Part shown: piece after piece, positions 53,938 to 63,200 of the stretch
How the letters are laid out: each line of letters begins with the position of its first letter
How positions within the stretch are numbered: position 1 is the stretch's first letter
Assembly (NCBI GenBank): GCA_047495785.1
Contig: JBLDXI010000015.1
Coordinates: 3,534,001-3,598,000, forward strand
Origin: Lepidodermella squamata
Lineage: Eukaryota; Gastrotricha
Length of the DNA: 64,000 nt
Direction: 5' to 3'
Translations under genes and position numbers: made by a program
The notes under the pieces: generated by a model
Told to the model about the DNA's origin: nothing
The model's input: the letters and a program-made list of their open reading frames with translations, nothing else
Database searches by the model: none

Positions 53938-55311
53938 TCACAGCATGTTAAGGCTTATCTCGAGCTTATCGTCTTTGTAGTTGAAGCCTATTTCTTTTTC
54001 CCTAAAAATGAAACAAAACATAACTAATGGCTTATCGACAGGACTGATTCTAGCTTTAAATGTGACACTCACGCTTTGGTCACCGCGTGAATTATATATA
54101 GCACCGGCATCTACACTTTCCAGATTGAATGCCAGGAAACGGTAAAATCGACAAAAATCAAGGTAACTAAGCTGACTACCAGTGTTCGTGCTTTCGCGAT
54201 CGTTGAAATGGTTCATGTTTTCCTTAATATAGTTATAGAGCCGGTGAGCGTTGAAGCGTGAAAAGTTCATGTTGGCCTCGGCAAACGCCTCCTTATTGTT
54301 TATCATGAGAGAGTAGCTGAATATATTCCATTGAGTGTAAATTTGTGTCAGTTTAGTTTGATACTCTGCGTCTGAGAAGTCTTGCAAGAATACAATATAC
54401 AGCCAGCTTGGTTTTTTCATCTCAGATGTGATTGTCCATTGTACTGAAGAACTATTCACAGCAAACTGGGGGCTCTGAAAGCATTCTAGCGATTGCCATT
54501 TGTAAACTTTCGTGAGACCCGTATTGAAAGCTTTCAAAATGCGTGCTCTAGTTTCAGGCATCAATGTGACTTCCGGAATAAACATATAAGCTGAAGAAAT
54601 CTGGAAATGCATCCCTTCCGGCAAATCATCGTTTTTCCCTATGGCTGCGACTATGGGTTTGGTGTAATTTGGTGTTAATATCACTCGAAATCTCGCCTTG
54701 GTCCACATCCCAAAATAATTTTGGAAGAAAGGAATGTCCCTTAAGTAAAGTGTGACAACCATCTTATGATCTTTAACATACAAGGATCTCAAGAGTAGTC
54801 CCTCGTTGCAGCTGTTCTTCGCAGGATCGAAACTTTCTGCTGTAACTTCAGGAGTCATTTCATAATTGACATGGGCTGGGTAGTCTCTGGCGAAAAGAGA
54901 TTCTTCCCCAAGACTTCGCGCGTAGTCATCCGACCAGTGAATAACGCCCAGCAACGAGCTCCAGTGTTCGTTATAACGTGTTTGCTCTACCTGGTTATCA
55001 TTATCACCTACTTGCACTTCAACTGTTTCAAACATGGATATAACATGGTTCCTAATTGCGTACTTGTCGGTTGCTTTGAAAGCCTGACTATCGTTTCGCC
55101 GGAACTCAACACTCAATTGAATATAGGCTTCCCTCGGCAATAAAAACAACTCACGCAAGTTATATGTAGAAAAGATAAGGCGAGAAGGCTGAGAGGGCTG
55201 ATCCTGTATAAAACTTGTTGCACAAACCTCGGCCCAGCTTTTCCTTTCGAACTGCCGATCATCTATGGTCGGACTCTCAAAGAGACAGTTCACTATTTCG
55301 GATTGAAGCAT
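53938..55311 (-). CDS. MCP: major capsid protein, double jelly roll (Polinton)
   Basis: 457 residues, the typical size for Polinton hexon-like proteins. It is beta-rich, with two jelly-roll halves split near residue ~225. Recognisable family-like pieces are SRLIFSTYNLRELFLLPREA near the N-terminus, EVQVGDNDNQVEQ, LLLRSLYVKDHKMVVTLYLR and LYIVFLQDFSD. It forms the trimeric capsomers of an icosahedral shell. The frame is intact. Identification rests on size, fold pattern and position among ATPase, penton-like and protease genes. Confidence 0.8.
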   Translation of the reverse strand: MLQSEIVNCLFESPTIDDRQFERKSWAEVCATSFIQDQPSQPSRLIFSTYNLRELFLLPREAYIQLSVEFRRNDSQAFKATDKYAIRNHVISMFETVEVQVGDNDNQVEQTRYNEHWSSLLGVIHWSDDYARSLGEESLFARDYPAHVNYEMTPEVTAESFDPAKNSCNEGLLLRSLYVKDHKMVVTLYLRDIPFFQNYFGMWTKARFRVILTPNYTKPIVAAIGKNDDLPEGMHFQISSAYMFIPEVTLMPETRARILKAFNTGLTKVYKWQSLECFQSPQFAVNSSSVQWTITSEMKKPSWLYIVFLQDFSDAEYQTKLTQIYTQWNIFSYSLMINNKEAFAEANMNFSRFNAHRLYNYIKENMNHFNDRESTNTGSQLSYLDFCRFYRFLAFNLESVDAGAIYNSRGDQSVSVTFKARISPVDKPLVMFCFIFREKEIGFNYKDDKLEISLNML

Positions 55312-55330
55312 TTAAATAGGCATTAGATAT

Positions 55331-55672
55331 TTAGCGTATCAGCTTAAAGCCAGTTCCAGTGTAATTATCGATGTCTCTTTTGATTTTCTTCTCTAGCTCC
55401 TCAATAGCGTGGATAGAGCGCTCAGCTTGTTTTGCCGGCAGCACTTTGTCTGCAAGTTTGTTCGCGGCATAGGCACCTATTTTGTCACCGGCAACTTCCG
55501 CTGCCTTTGATAGAGCTGATTTGGCCAAAGTCTGAACCGGTAAGAGACCGGTAAATCTGTCGAGCATATTTTTTGCGATGTCTACATAACCGCGTCCTAC
55601 GACATATGCTTTTGTTCTGCGATTTTTCATTATAACAAAGTAACTAGAAAAGCTAGCGAATATCAAGACCAA
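55331..55672 (-). CDS. small basic virion protein (Polinton)
   Basis: 113 residues, or 99 from the internal ATG giving MKNRRTKAYVVGRGYVD. It is basic and alanine-rich helical (SALSKAAEVAGDKIGAYAANKLADK), ending YTGTGFKLIR. VVGRG and YTGTG resemble xxGx|G maturation sites of adenovirus-type proteases at both ends. It could be a core or cement protein. Its start overlaps the penton-like gene end. Confidence 0.5.
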   Translation of the reverse strand: MVLIFASFSSYFVIMKNRRTKAYVVGRGYVDIAKNMLDRFTGLLPVQTLAKSALSKAAEVAGDKIGAYAANKLADKVLPAKQAERSIHAIEELEKKIKRDIDNYTGTGFKLIR

Positions 55673-56393
55673 TACCCCATTTTCTTTCAGTCATCTCCAG
55701 TGGTGCACCAGCCTGGGTGGTGAGCGTTATTTTTATGTTTTGTGTATTAGCATTCGTACAGGACAAGTAGCGTTTCTCATTTGGAACAATGTTAACGTGT
55801 TGACCGAAATTTTTGTTAATCGGACAGGTGAAGATGACATCACTAACCTCCGGGACTAGGCTATTATTGACGACGTTACAGTGAACAAACATCGAGTCAT
55901 TTGACATCGTGATGTTAGGAATATGCTGCCCATTAAAATCTGCCCGGAATTCGCCTTTGTCTACACCTAGAAATTCAGACGTAGCATCATGCTCGATCAG
56001 AAGAGCGTAACCTGGTTGAATTCGAAAGCTCAGTTTATTCAGAACAGTATTGACAGACAAGCTTATGCCGTAAACTTCTGAGCCGTCGATGGTCTTGAAA
56101 TGGCCGTTTCCCTTCATAACAAAGTGAATATAATTGTTATAATCACGAAAAGTGAAGGTTCCATCAGGAAATCGTATTTCAAAAGTTTCGTCTTCTGGAT
56201 CTTTATATCTGAGCTTACTATTACCTGAAGCATGTGATACATTATAAAAAACATCGTAAAAGTGAATGTAGGAAACGGCGATGCTGCGCTTTGTGAAATC
56301 GATCTTATCATTCAGGTAACGATCGATGACGTTGCTGGCGTCCGACCTGTTATTGCAGTAATATTCCAAAGGCAGAAATATTGGATCACCCAT
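55653..56393 (-). CDS. mCP: penton-like minor capsid protein (Polinton)
   Basis: 246 residues, beta-rich: FPDGTFTFRDYNNYIHFVM, FRIQPGYALLIEHD, PNITMSNDSMFVHCNVVNNS, ending WGIGLDIR. The SYIHFYDVFYNVS... FTFRDYNN pattern and length fit the single-jelly-roll vertex protein of Polintons and virophages. It lies, as usual, next to the major capsid block. Confidence 0.7.
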   Translation of the reverse strand: MGDPIFLPLEYYCNNRSDASNVIDRYLNDKIDFTKRSIAVSYIHFYDVFYNVSHASGNSKLRYKDPEDETFEIRFPDGTFTFRDYNNYIHFVMKGNGHFKTIDGSEVYGISLSVNTVLNKLSFRIQPGYALLIEHDATSEFLGVDKGEFRADFNGQHIPNITMSNDSMFVHCNVVNNSLVPEVSDVIFTCPINKNFGQHVNIVPNEKRYLSCTNANTQNIKITLTTQAGAPLEMTERKWGIGLDIR

Positions 56394-57489
56394 TTACCAT
56401 TGTTATTAGATTTTCGTATTCAGCTTTGGTCAATCTATTGTTCTTCAAAAGAAAATCTGCAATGCTCACAACTTCGTTATATATTTCAGCGTTATTGTTT
56501 CCCGCTCTGATTTCACCAATCGCGTTTACAAGCCTCTTTTGGGCATCAACAACATCAGTTACGTAAATTCTGTTCCAGATTTTAGAATGGGGTTTGGGTC
56601 GATATCCAGTCAGTTCACAAATTTTTTGATATTGATCATAGTCTTGCTTAGAAAAGTTCACCTTCGGATTGTACCTTTTCAAGAGCAATTGTTTGACACC
56701 ATCACTTATGTCTATATCGGCTAAACCTTGCACTTTACCTTTATTCTTCTTGCGAATCCTTAAAACCCCCCGCTTTATGTCGTCTTTTCTGGCGTAAAAC
56801 CTACCAATTTTCAAATAATTGTTGGATATACCTGTACCAGATTTCTCAAGTAGCACCCGTTGATTCTCAAAAGTCTCAAGCAACGAGTTCTTGAAGTTTT
56901 TCAAAATTTGTATATCATTTTGAATCGATTGATACTGTGGAGAGTCTTTGTATCCTTTTTTAGTGAGTTGAGCTAATTGGGAGCCCAAAACATTTTTATT
57001 ATAGTGCGAAAGAGATACAATAATATGCGCGGGATCAGCCCCAGCCTCTTCAATCTCTTTAGCTGTGGGGAAGTTATGTCTCTTCAAAACTATGTTCTCC
57101 ACTGATTCCTTCGCCTCTTCAGTTGTCGGCTCCGCCTTTGGTAATACCGCTTCCAGACGATGCGGGTGATTAGCTGTTGGTAAGCTTCTCTTTGCTGTTT
57201 GTTTGAGCTCCTTGGCAACTGATCTTATTGCTTCCACAGTTGGCATCTGCCTGTAAGTCTCTTGCAAAGCTGTAAGGGGATCGGGTTCAACATTTACACT
57301 ATGCTTATACTTTAAAGCATATACATCGCCTTTAACCATGGCCAAGTGTCGGTCGTACATCTTTTCCTGCTTATCTAAATCTTCAAGAATTCGAATTTGT
57401 TCATCAGTTGTTAATTCGCGTAGCGGCATATCACTCTGACTAGAATAAATCGCTCCTTGTTCGCCCAGCGGTCGCTCCTCGTTAGCCAC
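56386..57489 (-). CDS. conserved Polinton protein of unknown function
   Basis: 367 residues. The N-terminal half is helical and charged, with coiled-coil-like parts (LTTDEQIRILEDLDKQEKMY); the C-terminal half contains a basic segment (RKDDIKRGVLRIRKKNKGKV) and ends in helices. No signal, membrane segment or catalytic motif. Its place between ATPase and penton-like genes suggests a virion or packaging role. It overlaps the penton-like gene start by 8 bases. Confidence 0.55.
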   Translation of the reverse strand: MANEERPLGEQGAIYSSQSDMPLRELTTDEQIRILEDLDKQEKMYDRHLAMVKGDVYALKYKHSVNVEPDPLTALQETYRQMPTVEAIRSVAKELKQTAKRSLPTANHPHRLEAVLPKAEPTTEEAKESVENIVLKRHNFPTAKEIEEAGADPAHIIVSLSHYNKNVLGSQLAQLTKKGYKDSPQYQSIQNDIQILKNFKNSLLETFENQRVLLEKSGTGISNNYLKIGRFYARKDDIKRGVLRIRKKNKGKVQGLADIDISDGVKQLLLKRYNPKVNFSKQDYDQYQKICELTGYRPKPHSKIWNRIYVTDVVDAQKRLVNAIGEIRAGNNNAEIYNEVVSIADFLLKNNRLTKAEYENLITMVNG

Positions 57490-57629
57490 ATGATCGCTTT
57501 TTGAACGCCAAATGATCGCCCATTGAACGCTCAGTTGAACTCATCTTATATTGGAGATAATCAGCAAAGCTAAGATAATTCAAACTGTTTGATAGATAAT
57601 TTAAACTAATTTCTAATAGCTAAAAATGA

Positions 57630-58400
57630 TTAGGCGAAGATTGAAGCGTAGTTAGCTCTTAGTCTTAGACACTGTGGCTTGCTTTGACCGTCAATGATAA
57701 ACGAACCATGAGGAAGGCTTACGGCTTCATTGTACTTGGCAATAAACTCTGTTGTCTTAATTGAGGGGGCGTATATTCGATGAATTAGGCTCAGCTCCCT
57801 GTTGTCTGCCAGCTTCTTCAGCACAACAAAATCGGCATTATCCCTAATTGTCTTTGGGATCTTAAAATATGACTGCGAAAGATAAAAGGCTGACGCGTTG
57901 TATTTTCGGCATCTTATCCACATTGCACCGATATGTGTTTCTTGCAGCTTCTTTTGCTCCATGCAGATATCGTCGAAAGCATAAGCATGCTGGAAACTTT
58001 TATCCAGGCTCTCAAGAGGCATGACTTCAGAAATGTCATTGGAAGAGTGAACAAGGCTTACTGAAATTCCTTGCTTGGAAAGAATGTCTTCCTTTTGTTT
58101 CTGAAGCCTAATCAAGTACTCGTACTTGTCCTCATCTAGAGTTTTACTATATAAGTAGATCTTGTGAAAAAATGAGTTATGCAGTATAGTCAAAAGATCT
58201 GAAGTCTTTCCGGTCCCGGACGGTCCAATAATAAGACATCGAAAAGGATGCTGAGGGAAAAAGGGCGATCCATTTTTGTACTCCTGTCGCTGTGATTGAA
58301 CGATGCTGTCCCAATTAATCATTTGCTCTTTATTTAGATTTTCAAGTCCTAATGAATAATGTTTGACAGAATAATTAACAGCTTGCCGGTGGAATTTCAT
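57630..58400 (-). CDS. ATP: FtsK/HerA-type genome-packaging ATPase (Polinton)
   Basis: 256 residues. The Walker A motif is LIIGPSGTGKTSDLL, the Walker B region HAYAFDDICMEQ, and a downstream Gln/Ser sensor LSQSYFKIPKTIRDNADFVV, the A32-like pattern of packaging ATPases. It would drive DNA into the capsid. The annotated start at 58400 lies 42 bases inside the divergently oriented integrase frame; a start at the Met near 58322 (MINWDS) would remove the overlap. Confidence 0.88.
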   Translation of the reverse strand: MKFHRQAVNYSVKHYSLGLENLNKEQMINWDSIVQSQRQEYKNGSPFFPQHPFRCLIIGPSGTGKTSDLLTILHNSFFHKIYLYSKTLDEDKYEYLIRLQKQKEDILSKQGISVSLVHSSNDISEVMPLESLDKSFQHAYAFDDICMEQKKLQETHIGAMWIRCRKYNASAFYLSQSYFKIPKTIRDNADFVVLKKLADNRELSLIHRIYAPSIKTTEFIAKYNEAVSLPHGSFIIDGQSKPQCLRLRANYASIFA

Positions 58401-59780
58401 TTACCGAGTTATCCCGTTCAAGGAGAAATCGTTCCTGGAGGGTCTTATAACAATAAGCAGTCATATAGCTACGCTGGCCCAGGAACACATTTTGCGCAAA
58501 GAATGAGGCAGGGCTACAGAGGTATAAATGAGTTGGACGAGGCAGCCAGAGAACATGACGCTGCCTATCACTTTTACAAAGACAGAGAGCGACGCACCGT
58601 TAGCGATAGAATTCTTGCAGACAAGGCACTCAGGATTGCAAGCGATCTATCGAAAAGTGGTTACGAGAGGGCTATGGCAGCATTTGTCTACAAAACGTTC
58701 GTTGAAGGTGGAATCGCTGACCACCTGCAGGGGAAAGGCATGGTTCTTCGAGATAGGAAACCTGTTAGTTACTCGCAACAAATTCCGAAGCGAAAGACAA
58801 AACAAGAGCCGCCGCGATCAGAAACAGTTAGCAAAATGAAGTTTGAAACATTAGCTGAGGAGCTTCATAAACCCGCAAGAAAGCGGTTTCCAAGACGTCG
58901 CGTTCATGTGCATAACGTTGACGACACATGGGGCATGGACATCGTCTTCATGAACGACTTGACCGATGACAATAATGGCTATAAGTACATTTTAACCGTG
59001 ATATGCTGCTTCAGCAGATATGCATGGGCCGTCCCCTTGAAATCAAAAGACGCAAAAAGTGTTTTCGATGCCTTCTCATCAGTTATAAAGACAAGCCGAC
59101 GACAGCCTAAAAATATTTGGGTCGATGAGGGCAGTGAATTTTATAATTCAATCTTCACTAAATGGTTGAAAGCAAATAAGGTGAATCGGTACTCGACCTA
59201 TGAAAATTTTCATAATCCTATGATCGAGAGGTTTAACAGGACTCTTAAAACTAGAATGTGGAAACGCTTTACACGAAACAACTCACGCAATTGGGTTGCA
59301 ATATTAGATGACCTAGTTAGAGAGTACAACCTTACTAAGCACAGATCGATTCGAATGACGCCAATTCAGGCGACTGATCCAAAGAATAGAGACATCGTTC
59401 ACAACAATTTGTACGCGGAATCAGAGGAAAATAAGTTACTTAAGCCCAAATTCGCTGTTGGTGACATTGTGAGGATCAGTCGACTGAAAGAGACCTTTGA
59501 AAAAGGTTTCCACCCTTCATGGAGTGAAGAACTTCTCAAAGTCGTCAAGGTTAACGAAACCCTTCCTAGAACCTATAAAATTGAGGCTCTAGATGGTGAA
59601 CCAGTAGTAGGTAGCTTCTACGAACAGGAATTGCAGAAATCTTCCCAACAGCAAGAAAACCTTTACCGGGTTGAAAAGATTTTGAGAAGAAAGAAAGTTA
59701 AAGGTAAGGAAATGGTTCACGTCAAATGGGCAGGATATGATAAGCCGACTTGGGAGCCCGCAGATAACTTGTTGGATTAG
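58359..59780 (+). CDS. INT: PLA2-like domain plus retroviral-type integrase with chromodomain (Polinton)
   Basis: 473 residues in one frame. Residues ~30-120 form a phospholipase A2-like domain of parvovirus VP1 type: calcium loop YAGPGT (38-43), INELDEAAREHDAAY with the His-Asp pair H66-D67, then RILADKALRIAS. A basic linker contains LQGKG (123-127). The integrase core follows with D194 (WGMDIVFM), D256 (WVDEGSEF) and E290 (NPMIERFNRT), an SH3-like segment, and a C-terminal chromodomain (~436-473; YRVEKILRRKKVKGKEMVHV, WAGYDKPTWEP). All catalytic residues are present. PLA2 domains help parvoviruses cross membranes; in adintovirus-like elements they are normally on a virion protein. Separation by the element's protease or an internal start (Met ~158) is possible. 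Confidence 0.85.
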   Translation: MFDRIINSLPVEFHLPSYPVQGEIVPGGSYNNKQSYSYAGPGTHFAQRMRQGYRGINELDEAAREHDAAYHFYKDRERRTVSDRILADKALRIASDLSKSGYERAMAAFVYKTFVEGGIADHLQGKGMVLRDRKPVSYSQQIPKRKTKQEPPRSETVSKMKFETLAEELHKPARKRFPRRRVHVHNVDDTWGMDIVFMNDLTDDNNGYKYILTVICCFSRYAWAVPLKSKDAKSVFDAFSSVIKTSRRQPKNIWVDEGSEFYNSIFTKWLKANKVNRYSTYENFHNPMIERFNRTLKTRMWKRFTRNNSRNWVAILDDLVREYNLTKHRSIRMTPIQATDPKNRDIVHNNLYAESEENKLLKPKFAVGDIVRISRLKETFEKGFHPSWSEELLKVVKVNETLPRTYKIEALDGEPVVGSFYEQELQKSSQQQENLYRVEKILRRKKVKGKEMVHVKWAGYDKPTWEPADNLLD

Positions 59781-59805
59781 TTCAATCATGACCGCACAGT
59801 GAAGC

Positions 59806-60114
59806 CTATGAGAGCAATTTTTGCAGTTTTATTGCCAACATTTGATTTATAATTTCCTCTATATCCTTCGTCGTAAGGTTTTCAGGCTTAGGCTCACACG
59901 TTCTGCCACTTGTGATCGCTCCTTCCATTTGTGAAGTTACTTCATGACATTTTCCCTGTACAGGGTTTGCACGACTTGCTCTAACAACTTCCATAGTTTT
60001 CTTCCAATAGTTTTTGCAAGCTATACGATGCTGATCACGATAGCCTGTCTCGCGTTCTTCTTCAGTCAGATATTTCTTCGGGCGACCTCTTTGCTTAATC
60101 GTGTTTGTAGTCAT
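59806..60114 (-). CDS. AT-hook-like small protein (Polinton)
   Basis: 102 residues. The N-terminus TIKQRGRPKKYLTEEER holds an AT-hook-like RGRPKK, then a Trp/Lys segment (CKNYWKKTMEVVR), then a helical C-terminus. It probably binds DNA. It lies between integrase and polymerase on the opposite strand; its start is 92 bases from that of the polymerase, so the two share a promoter region. Confidence 0.55.
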   Translation of the reverse strand: MTTNTIKQRGRPKKYLTEEERETGYRDQHRIACKNYWKKTMEVVRASRANPVQGKCHEVTSQMEGAITSGRTCEPKPENLTTKDIEEIINQMLAIKLQKLLS

Positions 60115-60206
60115 TATATATTATCATTAGAAAAAAACTATATAAGATTTTCTGCAATTGCGGAAAATTACTTAAAGATTTTTTTCTTAGTATAATATAT
60201 ACAATC

Positions 60207-63200
60207 ATGACCGACAACAGTGAAACCAATGTAATGGGACCTAACGGTCGTCGTATTAAGGTTGGTGGCCGAGCATACAATACGCTATTGAGGAAGGGTT
60301 TTGAATTAAAAGATAACCGTTGGACGAAGGGTGGGATGCCTTACGAGAGAACCCAACGGAAAACAGTATTAAATCCTATCACGCAAAAATATATTTCTAT
60401 CGGTTCGTCCAATTTCAAAAAACTTGAGAAGGAGTTTTTCTATGACGAAGCGAATAATCAGCTTATGAAACGAGGTGTGAGCAAGATAAAAAGGGGCAGC
60501 CAGGACTATCAGAGGCTGCGTAAAGATGGCTATATCTTGAATTCTGCTGGTGAAATGGTGTTCCGAGGGCAGAAAGAAAATCATGTCATAAATCCTAAGA
60601 CTTTGAAATTCATCAAATGGGGTGGACCAACGTATAACAAGATGATTGCCGACGGCTATATTTATATCGAGCGCATTAACTCTCTCGAGAATAACAATTA
60701 TATGGAATTTAATGAGCAGAAAAATCCCGAGCATTTTAAGAATATCCTCTATAGGTTAGACATTGAAGCTCATAATTCAGGAAGTGATTTCCATCTATTC
60801 ACCGAAAAGGTTAGAGAATCAGTTGTTGATTACGTGCAAGAAAAATTAGAGCAAAATGATAACATTAAAATAGTGTTTAACGCTGATTTGAATTGGAAAA
60901 AAGACAACAATAGTAAATCAGAACATAAATGGTCTTCCGCTGTAAAGGCTGCCCCAGTTATCAGGAAATATGATGACATAGGGAGCGTTGTAGACCAACA
61001 CTTCTCTCAACTTGGTGGTTCCATTGAGAATTACGAGCAGCGCGGCTCCGGATGGATCTTCCAAAACATTTCGCGACTCCGTGTTTGTGCTTTCAGCTAC
61101 TGCCCGTTAGGGACAGGATCTTACATTCCAACACCGAAGTTTATTGCAGATAAAAAGGCCGTTATAAATGTTAAAAACACCGACGATGAATGCATTATCT
61201 GGAGCATGCTGGCTTGCTTGCATCCAGTAGATAAAAATGCACAGGAATCATCCAAGTACAAGTTTTTTAAAAATGAACTGAAACATGACGGTATCAAGTT
61301 TCCCATTTCGTGGAACGACATTTCAAATCTTGAAGATCAGAATAGGATAAAGATCAACGTGATTGAATACAAAGAAAAAGATGGTTGCCATCGCCTCATT
61401 TCATACTACGCGTCGAAGAAACCTTACGCCCAAGAAGTTAACCTTCTGCGAACTACTCTCAGAGACGGTGCTAAGGTGATAGCACACTTCAGCTGGATAA
61501 AAAATTTGAGCCGGTTGCTACCTAGTTCTGATCAGCACAAAAAGCATTGGTGCTTACAGTGTCTGACTGGATTTGACAGCGAAATAAAGCTGAAAGAGCA
61601 TAATTGCATAGTAAATGGCAACGTCATAGTGAAGTTTCCTCCGAAAGGTAGCCGAGTTATTTTCAAAAATTACTACAAGCAGCTTGAAGTACCGTTCGTT
61701 TTCTATTGTGATGCGGAGACTACGCTAACGAATTCCGATGTTCAAAAGGGTAGGTCCTTGATTTATCAGAAGCATGTTGCGAATTCCTTCGGATGTTTAC
61801 TGGCTAGTAAGGTACCTGAAATCCGTTCGAAGTATTGGCAGTTTGAAGGGGCAAATTGTGCGGAGCAGTTCCTGAGATTCTTGATTAAAAAGCAATACAG
61901 TTTGAGGAAATTTATCCAGGAAACCAATAAAGACATGGTGTTATCTCAACCAGAGCAACAAAGTTATGATAATGCACAGCACTGCCATGTTTGCCGAAGC
62001 GCCTTGGGCGACGATAAAGTCCGCGATCATGACCATCTTACAGGCCGTTTCAGGGGAGCTGCTCATAATGCCTGCAATCTGAATTTGAATCTCAAGCATT
62101 CTTTCATCCCGGTTGTTTTTCATAACCTGAGTGGGTACGATTCGCACTTGATAATGCAGGCAGCCGGAAAAGTAGTGAACGAAATCAATGGAGAAAAGAT
62201 TGCAAATTTCAAAAAAGAAGACAAAAAGAAAAGACCAAACCTGTTGACGATTGACGTCATAGCTAATTCCTCGGAAAAGTATTTAAGTTTTAGTATAGGC
62301 AAACTTCGATTTATCGATTCGTTTCAGTTTATGAGTGAAAGCCTGGACCAAATAGTCAGTAATCTGAAAAAATCGGGAAAGAGATTCGCTCATTTTGATG
62401 AACAGCTTTCCAAGTTCACAACTGAACAAAGATCCCTGCTGCTTCGTAAGGGAGTGTATCCGTACGATTATATAGATAGCCTCGACAAACTGAATGAAAC
62501 TCAGCTACCGAATAAGTCACATTTCTCAAACAGACTAAATTCTTGTTCGCTTGATGATAACAAAATCGAAATAACTTCTATATCTGACGAGGATTATGAA
62601 CACGCACAAGCCGTTTGGTCAAAACTGAATTGCAAAACTCTGAAAGACTACCACGACCTGTATTTGAAAACAGATGTTCTCTTGTTAGCAGATTGTTTTG
62701 ACAGTTTTCGAGACACCTGCATAAGCTATTACGATCTGGACCCGGCGCATTATTTAGGTGCACCTGGGTTAAGTTGGGACGCGATGTTGAAATACACACG
62801 TGTTGAACTGGATCTCTTTGATAATAAGGAGATGCTTGAATTCGTTGAAAAAGGCATAAGAGGCGGTATAGCTGTTATTCCTGGGAGGTACGCGAAGGCT
62901 AACAACGAAGGTATGACAGACTATGACGCAAATGCTCCGAAATCGTTTATAATGTATTGGGACGCCAACGCGCTTTATTCTTTCGCGATGACCCAGTGGT
63001 TACCGCAGAAAGACTTCGAATGGATTGGTCCTGAAACAATCACCAAAGATTTCGTGAAGTCAATTGGGGCCAAAGACGAATTCGGGTACATGCTGGAGGT
63101 TGATATCGACTATCCTGCAAGGCTTCATGACTCACATAATGACTATCCGTTTTGTCCAGAGCATATTCTTTGCGAACCGAGCCCTCACATGCAAGATCTG

